From Oegoconia quadripuncta (lineage: Eukaryota > Arthropoda > Insecta > Lepidoptera > Autostichidae), in assembly GCA_949316235.1 (NCBI GenBank), contig OX438742.1:35656853-35720852 (forward strand): 64,000 nt of DNA. The letters are read 5' to 3'. The translations under genes and the position numbers were made by a program. This document shows, one piece after another, positions 1 through 10,300 of this stretch. Below the pieces are notes generated by a model. It saw nothing but the letters and a program-made list of their open reading frames with translations, did no database searches and had not been told where the DNA came from. The stretch's first letter is position 1; each line of letters begins with the position of its first letter.

Positions 1-2
1 CT

Positions 3-497
3 GCGTTAAGTTCTACATATTCAGAGTCGAGTACTGTTTCAAATAAAGAACCTAGTTCTGAAACAAGTAAGCAAGAGTCAACGACGGCGACGATTAATGA
101 GTCCACTACTGATATTACATCAAGCCCTAGTATCAACCAATCTACTACTACCAGTACTTCTTATTCAAAGAATATTACTCCCTTTCCAGAAAGTACCACA
201 AAAATATCTGAAAGTACCAAAACGCAAAGCACCATACACTATGATAGTTCCAATGAACGACCTGATTTTACAACATCTAAGAGTAATGAACACACTGATT
301 CGGATAAGAAATTTCTACCAGAACACAGAACATTAAGGTCTACCATCCGGAGTGTTTCTCTTTTGACTTTATCAAGCAGTGCTCTAAAGGAATATACTGG
401 GTCTAGTTGGTGGTATCCGACGTATTGCGATAATGTAAAATGTCAGAGACCAACCACGTGGCTTACCACATCACGTCGGACAAGACGGAGAAATTAA
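3..497 (+). CDS. 3' end of a Ser/Thr-rich (mucin-like) protein gene, partial
   Basis: An open frame enters from the left edge and runs 164 codons to TAA at 495-497, with no in-frame ATG needed, so this is the last exon or 3' part of a longer gene. The product is dominated by Ser, Thr, Glu and Asn (many SES, STT and TSS clusters), the composition of an O-glycosylated extracellular or cell-surface protein. The last ~30 residues differ: a WWYP patch, two Cys (YCDNVKC), then a basic tail ending RRTRRRN. I do not recognise the family; 'mucin-like' is a compositional statement only. AATAAA motifs at 654-659 and 796-801 could serve as polyadenylation signals. Confidence 0.6.
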   Translation, partial: ALSSTYSESSTVSNKEPSSETSKQESTTATINESTTDITSSPSINQSTTTSTSYSKNITPFPESTTKISESTKTQSTIHYDSSNERPDFTTSKSNEHTDSDKKFLPEHRTLRSTIRSVSLLTLSSSALKEYTGSSWWYPTYCDNVKCQRPTTWLTTSRRTRRRN

Positions 498-1042
498 TTT
501 AGATAATTTTGTAAAATATATAATTTTAACATACCCGATATTTCATTTTCAAACCTTTCAAACAACAATTGGAATCTACAGCGAGCCCAAATCAGAGTAT
601 AGATTTTTTAGTAGTCCTATGTAAGTGATTCACTATTCATTTTCTTACAGTAAAATAAACTTAACAGAAAAGTATACCAATTGTAAAAGTTGTAGAAGAA
701 ATCTTAGAACCTCAAAAATCGGTACGCCTTGTTATAAAAAACATGCATAACTAAAATTTTATATTGGATACGATACGGATACGCTACTTAGTGTGAATAA
801 ATTATTAGATTGTTTTATTATTGTATCCACTCCAGAGTATAGCAAAGTCAGAGGTTACATGCGACCCAGGTTCCTAACAGCATGAGATCGCCAACTTGGC
901 AAAGGAGTTTGCTACGATCCATGAAAAGCGACACAAATCGAATCTTGAGAGAGACCTCTGGGCAGCTCATGCATTGATTTAATTATTTGACTCCCAATAT
1001 TTCGATCGTAATCTATTTCGATTGGGACAACTGCTGATATGG
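498..1042. other. 3' flank of the Ser/Thr-rich gene
   Basis: Probable 3' UTR and intergenic DNA. It holds the two AATAAA motifs. From about 880 the sequence resembles the 3' part of a degraded non-LTR retrotransposon that continues into the next feature. No other gene is seen. Confidence 0.4.
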
Positions 1043-1140
1043 TCCATAGATCATCATCATCTCCTTGCCCAGGTCCCCATATATTTGGAGTACATCTTTT
1101 TCTTCCAATCTCTTCTGTCTGCCTGATGTGCATAGATACT
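1043..1140 (-). mobile_element. non-LTR retrotransposon fragment, C-terminal end of RT ORF
   Basis: On the minus strand this reads as a decayed RDWKKK-type C-terminus followed by (GAT)n. This is the same tail as the better preserved copies at 12838-13020 and 20860-21055. Short and frame-broken. Confidence 0.5.
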
Positions 1141-1334
1141 GAGTAATTGGTAAATCACCGGAGCTTTCTTAACTCGGAATTCATTCAACTTTTGTTCTTT
1201 AGTTTTCTACAACATTAAATAAAGGTAAAAGGTCCCGTAGACAAAATATTTTAACAGCTAAATAAAATTTCCAGAATTTAAAAAGTCTTGGATCAAATTT
1301 TGTTACTTTGGCGAGATTTCCTATGATTAACAAA

Positions 1335-1445
1335 TCATCATCATCAACAGCCCGTAAACATCCCACTGCAGGGATATAGGCCTTCCCTCGTATAATGAGG
1401 GAGTATGGGCCATAGTCCACCACGCTGGCCCAATGCGTTAAATTT
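1335..1445 (-). mobile_element. SINE-C fragment (3' end, GAT tail)
   Basis: The minus strand carries the 'gccagcgtggtg ... ggcctatatccctgcagtgggatgtt' type block and a (GATGAT) tail, matching the fuller copies at 6376-6656 and 63058-63342. The 5' tRNA-like part is absent. Confidence 0.65.
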
Positions 1446-1500
1446 TTTCTCTCTCCTATCACCGACCCCAATCTCAATGTGACGTAAAAACACGTCAGGT

Positions 1501-1806
1501 TTGAAATGTCAAAAGATGATTGGGATTGATTTTGCAGATTTTGCTTCGTACGAATGCGATGAAATCTTTACCAACAATGAATGTGACGAAAATGTTACTC
1601 AGAATGAATGCGACGAAGACCTCGACTGTGTTACTTCGACACGCCAGATTATCAAGGTAACACAAGCTCCGCCGACACTACAAGATTGTCCGTCTCCGAA
1701 TAAAAATTGTGAAATGGATCCGGAAATTCAGTTAATTGTAACTACAGTTAAAGGAGAAACCAGAGATTTCATAAGAATTTTAAAACATTATAACAACAAA
1801 ATATAG
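1501..1806 (+). CDS. small acidic Cys-containing ORF, possible terminal exon
   Basis: About 100 codons are open after an in-frame stop at 1480-1482; the first ATG in frame is at 1516 (97 codons including the stop). Near the start are three spaced copies of a C-D-E motif (YECDEIF, NECDEN, NECDEDLDC). A Pro/Cys stretch follows, then a basic C-terminus ending HYNNKI. A pyrimidine-rich tract and CAG at 1496-1498 would allow a splice acceptor just upstream, so this may be a last exon whose upstream exons I cannot place. The repeated Cys-acidic pattern argues against a random ORF. There is no family recognition and no clear polyadenylation signal; a chance ORF remains possible. Confidence 0.33.
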   Translation: MKCQKMIGIDFADFASYECDEIFTNNECDENVTQNECDEDLDCVTSTRQIIKVTQAPPTLQDCPSPNKNCEMDPEIQLIVTTVKGETRDFIRILKHYNNKI

Positions 1807-2515
1807 TAGCTATATTCTTGTTTACCTATATCGTTATCTTCATTAAGGAGTGTAAAAAAACTGGTCGAAAAAAGACTGGTGTTTGACAGCTTTCTATGTG
1901 TGTATGTCTAATCTGTGGCCCGATGTGTCTCAGTAAAGCGTATTCCGATTAGAGTACGGTTTTTTTATATTAAAAAACAAGCTAGACCTGTTTGATGACA
2001 ATCGGTTAAGCCGTTCAATGATAAGGCGCTCCTGTATGTCACCTACGTGGCTTTACGACTGCTTTCAATTGAAAATAATTAAGAGCGACTGTTTAACGTG
2101 CCATCCTATGCACATAAACACGAGTATTAAAATGACACTTTTAAGGACTAAATGTGCCAGATATTCCTTACGCTAATCAAAAACGAATAGCGAATGACGT
2201 CAGGGGTGCTTTTTATTTTTAATCTTTTTTTTCATTTGAGGCTTTTGTACACTCTGACCAGCCTCATTGATACGAGTACCTTCATCTTTTCAAACATCAC
2301 TCTCTTTTTGCAGTGGACAATTTAATAAATTTATACAGACTGCTTAATAAATAATTCAGTCAGGCAAAATCGGTCAGGCTACCTTTACAATAAAATAAAC
2401 AAAGAATTAAGTATTTATAATAAATCTCTCCATGAATGTAAAAAAGCACTAGTTACTTGGTTAAAAACTCTAAACTATCGGGATACTGAATATCTATTAA
2501 CATATACACAATGAA
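1807..2515. other. intergenic, no gene seen
   Basis: AT-rich DNA without a convincing coding frame, TIR pair or tandem array. Confidence 0.5.
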
Positions 2516-2522
2516 TGAATAA

Positions 2523-2628
2523 ATATATATACATATATATACACACACACACACACACCACTGATGCACACTATACACACATATATCATCACACACACAC
2601 AAACACACATACACGATTATATAAAATG
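2523..2628. repeat. (CA/TA)n microsatellite
   Basis: Interrupted TATA and CACA dinucleotide runs, including an uninterrupted (CA) stretch near 2541-2558 and further CACACA runs to about 2612. Confidence 0.9.
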
Positions 2629-2689
2629 TAAGCTTACTTTAAAAATGTTATAAGACATTTTGTTATGTAAAAAAAAAAAGACCTTTGCT

Positions 2690-2824
2690 AACATATGATA
2701 TGGAAGAGTGGTTCATCCTACTACAGGCTTTTGTAAGCTTAAAAGGAGGATCCTACAACTTGTATTGCCATACTTGTAGTAAAGGAAATAAACGATTTTT
2801 GATTTTGATTTGATTTGATTTTGA
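2690..2824 (+). mobile_element. non-LTR retrotransposon 3' end with (TTTGAT)n tail
   Basis: A short 3' UTR-like segment containing 'ggaaataaacgatt' ends in a TTTGAT/TTGAT simple repeat. This is the usual tail of jockey/CR1-like elements in Lepidoptera and resembles the tail of the copy at 61142-61851. No coding part is left. Confidence 0.6.
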
Positions 2825-4071
2825 ATTTACGAAATAGTTTAGTTAAGGATTGGAAAAATGTTTGCTTCGTAGCCAAGCCCTATTTCTACGAGTATTTATG
2901 TGTAGTATATTATCTGAATTAGGCAATTGGAACATTTATTCAAAAGTTTCTTATAATGCAGATTTTTACAATACCTTTATCATATAGAGAAGCACATTTT
3001 GAACCTTTCCTTTGACTTTGTTATGAAAATTGTGTGACAGATTATGCAGGTGAGTTAAAGTGTATTTAATTGGAAGGTGCCGTTATTATTACCAAAAATC
3101 TTACGCTTGTGTAGTATATGTAGAAATTTATTAGGAATATCACAAAATAAAAGTAATATAATAACTTTTATTTTTGTATAAAATATTAAAATATTTCTAA
3201 TGGTTTTGAGACATTGTATTTTGCAAAGATAATAATAAAGGTGATGTAAAAAAAAACGAATATAAATAATTATGAGTACTTCGAAGTTTTCCTACCACAA
3301 ATTCTAAAACAGCAATAAAAGCAAATTAAATGGTTTTATCAAGCTAAACCATTTTCGATGTTTAAAAATTCAATATAAACGATAGTAACATACATTTTTA
3401 TGCAAAAGTTTAATTTGTACAAGAACCTTAAATTACATAAATTTATTTACAATAATTTAACTCCATTAACTTTGGACTCCAGACAAAAAGAAAGAAAAAT
3501 CGGGTGTAAAAGTAGAGAAAAAGATACTACTTGTCGATACAATCTGAAATACAGACAGAGTATCCACGCAAGCCTTTTCAAATTCTTCAATTTAAAATGT
3601 GTATATTATTAATATACTGGGTGAGACACAACGACCGTCTATCCTTTAAAACCCTAATTCCTTTGCCTGTGTTTCAAAAAGTTTCAAGGAATTATGCCAA
3701 TATTTTCATCATTTCAAAGTTATCGATAATTTAATTTTAATGAATTGACGAAGTTCAACCCCATCAGATGATCAGGTCAATGACACTTTGCCGAAATTCT
3801 ATGATTGGTACAAAGAATAATAAACTTTTAGGGAAAAGAAGCGACAAAAGTTATAAATTAACACAGATTAATATGGTACTAACGTAAAATTAATCTACCT
3901 TGCATCGAACTCGAAACCACACCACACGATTTTGGCTATCGTCATCATCATTATCATATCGAATATCAAGCAAAGTAACTATATACAAAATTAAACTGCT
4001 AGTCTGAAGACACTGCACTCTGATACTCGTAAATATAATACCTCTAGATATTAGAATTTATATATGTTACA
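2825..4071. other. 3' flank of the sugar transporter, no gene seen
   Basis: AT-rich DNA downstream of the minus-strand transporter. A TTTATT at 3442-3447 reads AATAAA on the minus strand and is the clearest candidate polyadenylation signal, about 625 bp past the stop; an ATTAAA variant lies near 3731. Short frames here (for example 3400-3734) have no recognisable features. Confidence 0.45.
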
Positions 4072-4381
4072 TCATGTAACAAGCATTGTATTTGCTTCAT
4101 TGATGACATTACGTTTCTTCCTGCAGGAGTTGATTAAAAAGTCGTCTGCAAAAATTTTCTGTTCACCTTTAAAGTAAGCTTCTATTTCTATTAAAGTTTT
4201 TTTCTCAGTCTCCGGTAGAAAGAAGTATAGATATATTGTACCAACTAAACCAAAAGTGGCATAGATAGCGAACGTTCCTCGAAGATGTAAACTGCCTTCA
4301 AGGTTATAGTTGGTTTTTGTAGCCAGAAAGAATATAACGTAACTCAGAGCTGCTGCCGTGCCAGTAGCTATACCACGGCTT
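4072..4381 (-). CDS. sugar transporter exon 7 (last coding exon)
   Basis: The acceptor TTTTCAG precedes 4381; one base completes Lys416 and the frame runs to TGA at 4074-4072. It encodes the last helices and the cytoplasmic tail: SRGIATG, the helix pair around IFFLATK and [12 protein letters not shown], then [13 protein letters not shown], the C-terminal sugar-porter signature. It ends in a hydrophilic tail with a Lys/Arg cluster. Confidence 0.92.
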
Positions 4382-7300
4382 CTGAAAAGAAAATATTTTA
4401 GTAAAATATTGACAACTATAGAGGAAATACTATGAAATTTCTTCTTTTCTACTACTGAGTAAACTCCCCTTTTTCTTTTTCTCATTTACTATTTACTTAT
4501 CTGGGTTCTAACATTCCAAACTTTAATAGCTGAGTTCAGTTTTAAAGAATGATGAATTGCTTTGGTAACAAACAATTGCTGGATCGTAATAGTAAAATCT
4601 TACTTGAAAGGAAACATCTCGGACAACAGAACCCAAGGTACGCCAAGAGCAGTAAAACAAACCAGCATCATAAATAAAGCAACTGGTAGCACTCTATTCA
4701 TCTCGGGAAGCGTATCTGTTTCATATGAGAAGACAGTGGAGGGTAAATTGATGCCAGCGTAAATGCTAATACCAAGGCTGCAAAGAGCACTGCCGAGGAG
4801 AGAAGAGAGGATTAGTTTTCTCTTTCCGATCAGTTTAATAATAACAGCTGATAAAAATCCCATGACAATGAATACTGCACCGACGAATACCTGAAAAGGT
4901 AAAGAAAGATAAGGGTATCGAATATTACGAACATAGTGTAGCTATGATATTGAGTATTTAAATTGCGACTCTCATTGTGCAAGATAGTTAGCATAAGAAC
5001 TTATTTCAATTTTCTTGGCACTTGATTTACGAATCGAATGGTAGGCGTAGGAAGACTGTGTGTATTACGATTTGCTATCACGAGTCGTTCCAAACCATTT
5101 TAAAATCAAATAAATCATATAAAATTACCAGTAACGCAAACATAAGTGTACCTGTATTAGGAATATAACCAAACAAAATAATGGTTGTTTGAGATCATAG
5201 CTTTAACTATAATATTGATTTTAGTTAAAAACTTACCACTATAGTTTTGGGATCATATTTCATGCCTAAAGCTTTAAACAAGTTTACCATATTCGGCCTC
5301 ACCGGCATAAGTCCGCTCATTGTATGAAATAAGAAGTAGGCCATTACTAATACAAATGGCCTGGTCGTTTCTTTGACTAGTAAAACATGCCTGAACGTTA
5401 GGACAACTTTTCTAATTATATTGTAATTAGTATGTTCGCATGGATGAACTTGTGTTTTCCCCTCTTTGATACATGCAACGCACTGCCTGCTGACGTCATT
5501 ATAATGAACAAGGTCGCCGAACTCTTCATTCACGTCGTCAGGTTGCGCCCAGCCACGGAGGCGGCAGAGTGCACTTAAAGCTTCTTTGTGTCGACCCTTG
5601 GAGAGCAGCCATATTGGAGTTTCAGGTACCTGAAGATTAAAAGTAATAATGGATCACTTAAATTCCTGAACCTTTACTTTTAATCAATCTTTGTTGTGGA
5701 TAAATAATTTTCATCTTTAGGGTTCCTGTCCCATATAATACTTATGAAAAAATGGAACCCTAGCAACATTTCATTGTCCGTCTGTCTGTCCGTACGTCTG
5801 TCAACACCGTTATTATCATAAACAGTACTAGTTGCGTGCCCTGAGGGTATCGTACTTAATGTCAATCTTGATAAACTTTTTAAAGTGACAAACATAAATA
5901 TGTATAGTTGATCTACGAAATTAACCGCAAATATAAATTTGTGGCCCACTAATAATAAAGTAAAAATAAACCAAATAAAACAAAGTAATTCAAATTAATG
6001 ATACTCGGATATCCTTCACTAGTCCCAAAATATCTCCTTCGTTAAATCCTCCTTCCTTAAAGATTATACGTCATGCGTCATCGTGAAGTAGGTAGGTACT
6101 CTATAGGTATTGATGGTCTATCAGTGGGGGTTTTTGGATAAGAATAGGTACGCTTTGAAATGTTTTTATTGTGTTACATTAGAAATTGAATATCTTGCTC
6201 GATGTTAATTTCAACTTGAGAAAAAGATCTTCAAAAGTTTATCAATGGTGATATCATGCGCCTACGGAAACTGCCATGTAATCTTAACAATCTGGATGTA
6301 TATCCCGGACCAAGATCCTACAAGAAATAAATCTTGAAAATAATAACCACATATAAGTATCTCAGTTTTTTTTAGGAGGTCCGGGTTCGATTCCCAGGCA
6401 GGCTATGTACCAATTAGTTTCTTAATTTAATTATGTGCATTTATCCGACTGCTCTCTTAAACGGTGAAGGAAAACATCGTTAGGAAACCTGCATGCTTGA
6501 GAAATAAAAATTCAAAGGCATGTGAAGTCCCCAATCCGCATTGGGCCAGCGTGGTGGCCTATGGCCCATAATCCCTCTACGACGGATATACTATGTACGA
6601 GGGAAGGCCTATATCCCAGCAGTGGGATGTTTCCGGGCTGATGATGATGATGATGATTACATAAAAAGCTATGCAAGCAGTTTTCGAGAAGTTGAAGTTT
6701 GTACAAAGTCTGTGTTTGAAAGCTTAGAAATGACTTTTTATAGGTTTCAATAAAACGAAAAGAGCAAGCTATCGCACCCCCCGCGTGCCTACCCGTAATT
6801 TACCTGACAAAGACACAAGACTAACAATGGTGCCGATTCGGATGTACACCTAGTTGGTGTACTAAACTAAAACCAGTTTTAAAGGAGTACTGTTTCTTTC
6901 TCCCTGGAACAGTACGATGCGACAGCACCACTCTAAAACTGGTTTTAGTTTAGTTTAGTTGGTGTACATCCGAATCGACACCATTGGCTCCGTCACAGAT
7001 CTGTAACTTCAGGAGGATAGAATTTATCACAACACGAAATGTTGAATAAATACATGTTATTATTATATTTTAACTTTTTCTGTGGGTACGCGCATAGAGA
7101 TTCAAATATAAACATTTCATTATTGTTATTTATTGTTATTGATAATTCAGATATATATTATTATCACGGAATGTTGCCACCGAGTGCGTTGCCCTAGACT
7201 GTAATCGAGGTTATAAGTAAGTACTAATAATGATAATTAATTACTGTTCACAGTGGCAAGAAATCTAACTATTATTATAAATGCAATAATTATCATGTTT

Positions 7301-10300
7301 ATTTATTTATTTGTTGCTTGATCACTTCGAAAAGAATAAACGCATTTGGATGAAATATGACCGGGAATAGGGTTACTTTTTATCCCGATGGAGTAATATT
7401 ATGAAATGTAAGTAGATATATGATGTATAAGTTTATTATTTGATTTATTATTCGTTGTAGTTGTTGTATTATGTTTTCTTTTGCACACAATTTATTTTAT
7501 AAACCCCAAATTTACTCCGTTTTCTATTACAACGCTTAGGTTGACGGGAAGAGATCTCTTACAGAGTTAAGTCACTTTGTACTCTGTTATAATGTAATGT
7601 CTGGTGGAATAAAGATTATATAAATAAAGTAAGTAATTTCCGCGGAGTAAACTAACTACATGTAAAAACTAAATTCCACTCTGCACTGGGGACGCCGGGG
7701 CTAAATACCGTTATAGCTGCCTCAGAGCCTTGCCTTCTTCTCACTCCTCAACCCTGGGCGCAACCACTAGCGGGATGCCTTCCCAAAAGTGGTTGTAACA
7801 GGTTGCAAAACTGTTCAAAAGCATTGTTAAATGACGAAAAAATTACGGAAATTAATGATTTCAGTAACTATAAGTTTAATTACTAATGCATTCATACGTA
7901 CGAATAGTACTAGAAACATGGCAGCGAGTGGCACGGAGAGGGAGACAAGCGCTGCCTGACGCCAAGGGAGCACCGAGCCTAGAAGGTACGCGAAGAACAT
8001 GCCAGCAGACGTGAAGCAGTTCGTCGCTGTCGTCAGCATGCCGCGGATCGATGGATCGCTGAAGTTACGTCATCGTCATCAGTCTAAATATACAACTGTG
8101 GCCCATCCATTGAATAAAGGGGAAATGAATTGTTCAGAAATTGTATTATGTCGAAAACGACACTCATCTCATTGAATTTGATATTTCCCTTTGTTGCCTA
8201 AATAGTTTCAAAGACAAACGTTGATAACTATTTATGTGAAGTGATTAGTACACTGGTAGTATTACGGTCGCCGTGCGGCCTTGTGTACAAGTACCTAGAT
8301 ATATGTAATAGTACAGTTGTACCTAGGTACACGCTTATATTTCCACTACTTAGGTCTCTGATTTTTTTCTTTTCGTTAACTCCCGCCTCGTGAACATTAG
8401 TTGACTAAGTATCTGTAAGTGTTTCTAGTGATTGTGTTTGTTAGTGACTATACAGGGCGTCCCAAAGTTATGGGACATGAAGGGGAAGTACCTTAAATAT
8501 CGTAGATAGTGAATTTTGCTCAAAGAAGACTTTATGTTATTTTTAAAAGTTAGTAATTCTGCATTCATAGATTTTCTAAAAATTACTTGCTTCGGCTGGG
8601 AATCGAACCGACTTAAATGTGAAAAAAAAAACACCCTACTTTTATGATGCCAATCGAAAGAATAGCTAAAAAATAATAACTCTGCCTAAGTAACATAGTA
8701 TTTTAAAAGAAAGGAACAACATAAAATGATTGAGTCAAATTTCAAGAAAGTTATTTATTGCCGACGACGTTCGAAAAGTAGCGATATTATCATTCCAAAG
8801 ATAGCATTGATTATTCGTAAATAAGTACCCACTTCATAAAATAGGTACTAACATAGTTTTCCTTATTATAAGTGCACGTGTAGATGAAATGATAAAACTT
8901 GTATTTCAATACGTCCTCTGTAAGCTAGACAGAAGGCAAATTAAAAACAAAAATAAATAATTTATAATTTGAAAATGGAACAGTTTATGACAGCGTTTGT
9001 TTGAATGCATACTTTTTAAGATATTTTAAAAAGAAGTGATATTTTTAAATGTTGTTCTTAAATTTGAAAATGGAACAGTATGTGCGAGCGTTTGTTTTTC
9101 GGATATTGATCTGTTTAGTCTCAATTCACTTACACAAGTGTTATTGTGTTAATTTATTGCGAACATGGCATATCAAGTAAGTTTTGATCTAATGGAAGCA
9201 TATTTTTTGAACGATAAAGATATCTCTAGAAGTTTGCGGTGGTATGGCGTAAAATATCCTGATAGACAAATACCGTCTCGTAAAGTTTTGAAAAGGCTTG
9301 TGAACAATTTGAAAACTCTGGGACGTTTCGATAAACGCCCAAGAGAACCACAGCAAGAAAACCATACGATCAACGACGAAGAACTTGGTATTTTAATTTA
9401 CTTTTCGGCTTTTCCGAAAGCATCGGTGAGAGAAGGAGAACATGAAATTGGAGTTTCAAAAAGTAAAATACACCGTGTATTAAAAAAACACGGTTTTAAG
9501 AGTTATGTTGAAGGACGATTGGTTCAAAAATTACTTCCGGGCGATACAGAAAGGAGAAAAAATTTCTGTCTTGATATCCAGGCACGATTGCTCGAAGATC
9601 CAAATTTTTTGGATAATATTATTTGGACAGACGAATCTAACTTTAGCAATAACGGTATGTATAACCGCAACAATAATCGTATTTGGTCTAAAGAAAATCC
9701 CCTACGAGTGACTGAAACTAATAACCAAGTGCGTTTTTCACTCAACTGTTGGTGCGGACTTTTAAAAAACCGGGTTTTCTTAATCCATTTTTACCAAGGA
9801 ACCTTGAACACAGAAAAGTATTTAGGAATACTTCAAATTTTAAGGGATAAGATAAGAAACCATTCCGCGGCGGAGCAAGAAAACTTAATTTTCCAACAAG
9901 ATGGAGCTCCGGCTCATAATAGTCGGAGAGCAGCAGATTTTCTAAATGAATGTTTTCCTACATGGATTGGTACAAATGGACCGATTAGATGGCCGGCCAG
10001 ATCCCCGGACCTCACACCATTAGATTTCTTCTTTTGGGGATACGTGAAAGATATGCTATACAAAAAGCGATACGAGAACGTAGGCGAGTTGCAAACAGAA
10101 TTGTGCCATATCACATCGAGTGTTCACCATAAAATGATTAGAAAATCAACAGGCAGCGGGCTCATTAAAAGATTGGCGATTTGCGTAAGACAAGAGGGAT
10201 CACATTTTGAGCATTTAATTAATTAATTTACAAAAAAATACCTACTTAATTGACTACGGCAGTTTCATGTATGTTTTTTATTTGATTAAAATGATTAATT

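Larger units (their letters stand above)
5630..7901 (-). other. sugar transporter intron 4
   Basis: A 2.27-kb phase-0 intron. It contains a 'ttagggttcctgtccc ... gtccgtctgtctgtccg' lepidopteran repeat (5695-5900), a SINE-C (6376-6656), a palindromic MITE (6826-6985) and a LINE 3' end (7540-7632). The remainder, about 5900-6370 and 6990-7540, shows nothing further. Donor is GTACGT at 7901-7896. Confidence 0.8.

Noticed and set aside
5680..5949. 89-codon minus-strand frame
   Set aside because: Falls in a dispersed repeat rich in GTCTGTCC; the RTDRQTD stretch is the translated simple repeat.
8425..8634. Minus-strand 69-codon frame, and its twin at 10391-10579
   Set aside because: Lies inside the transposon TIR and exists twice because the TIRs are inverted copies.
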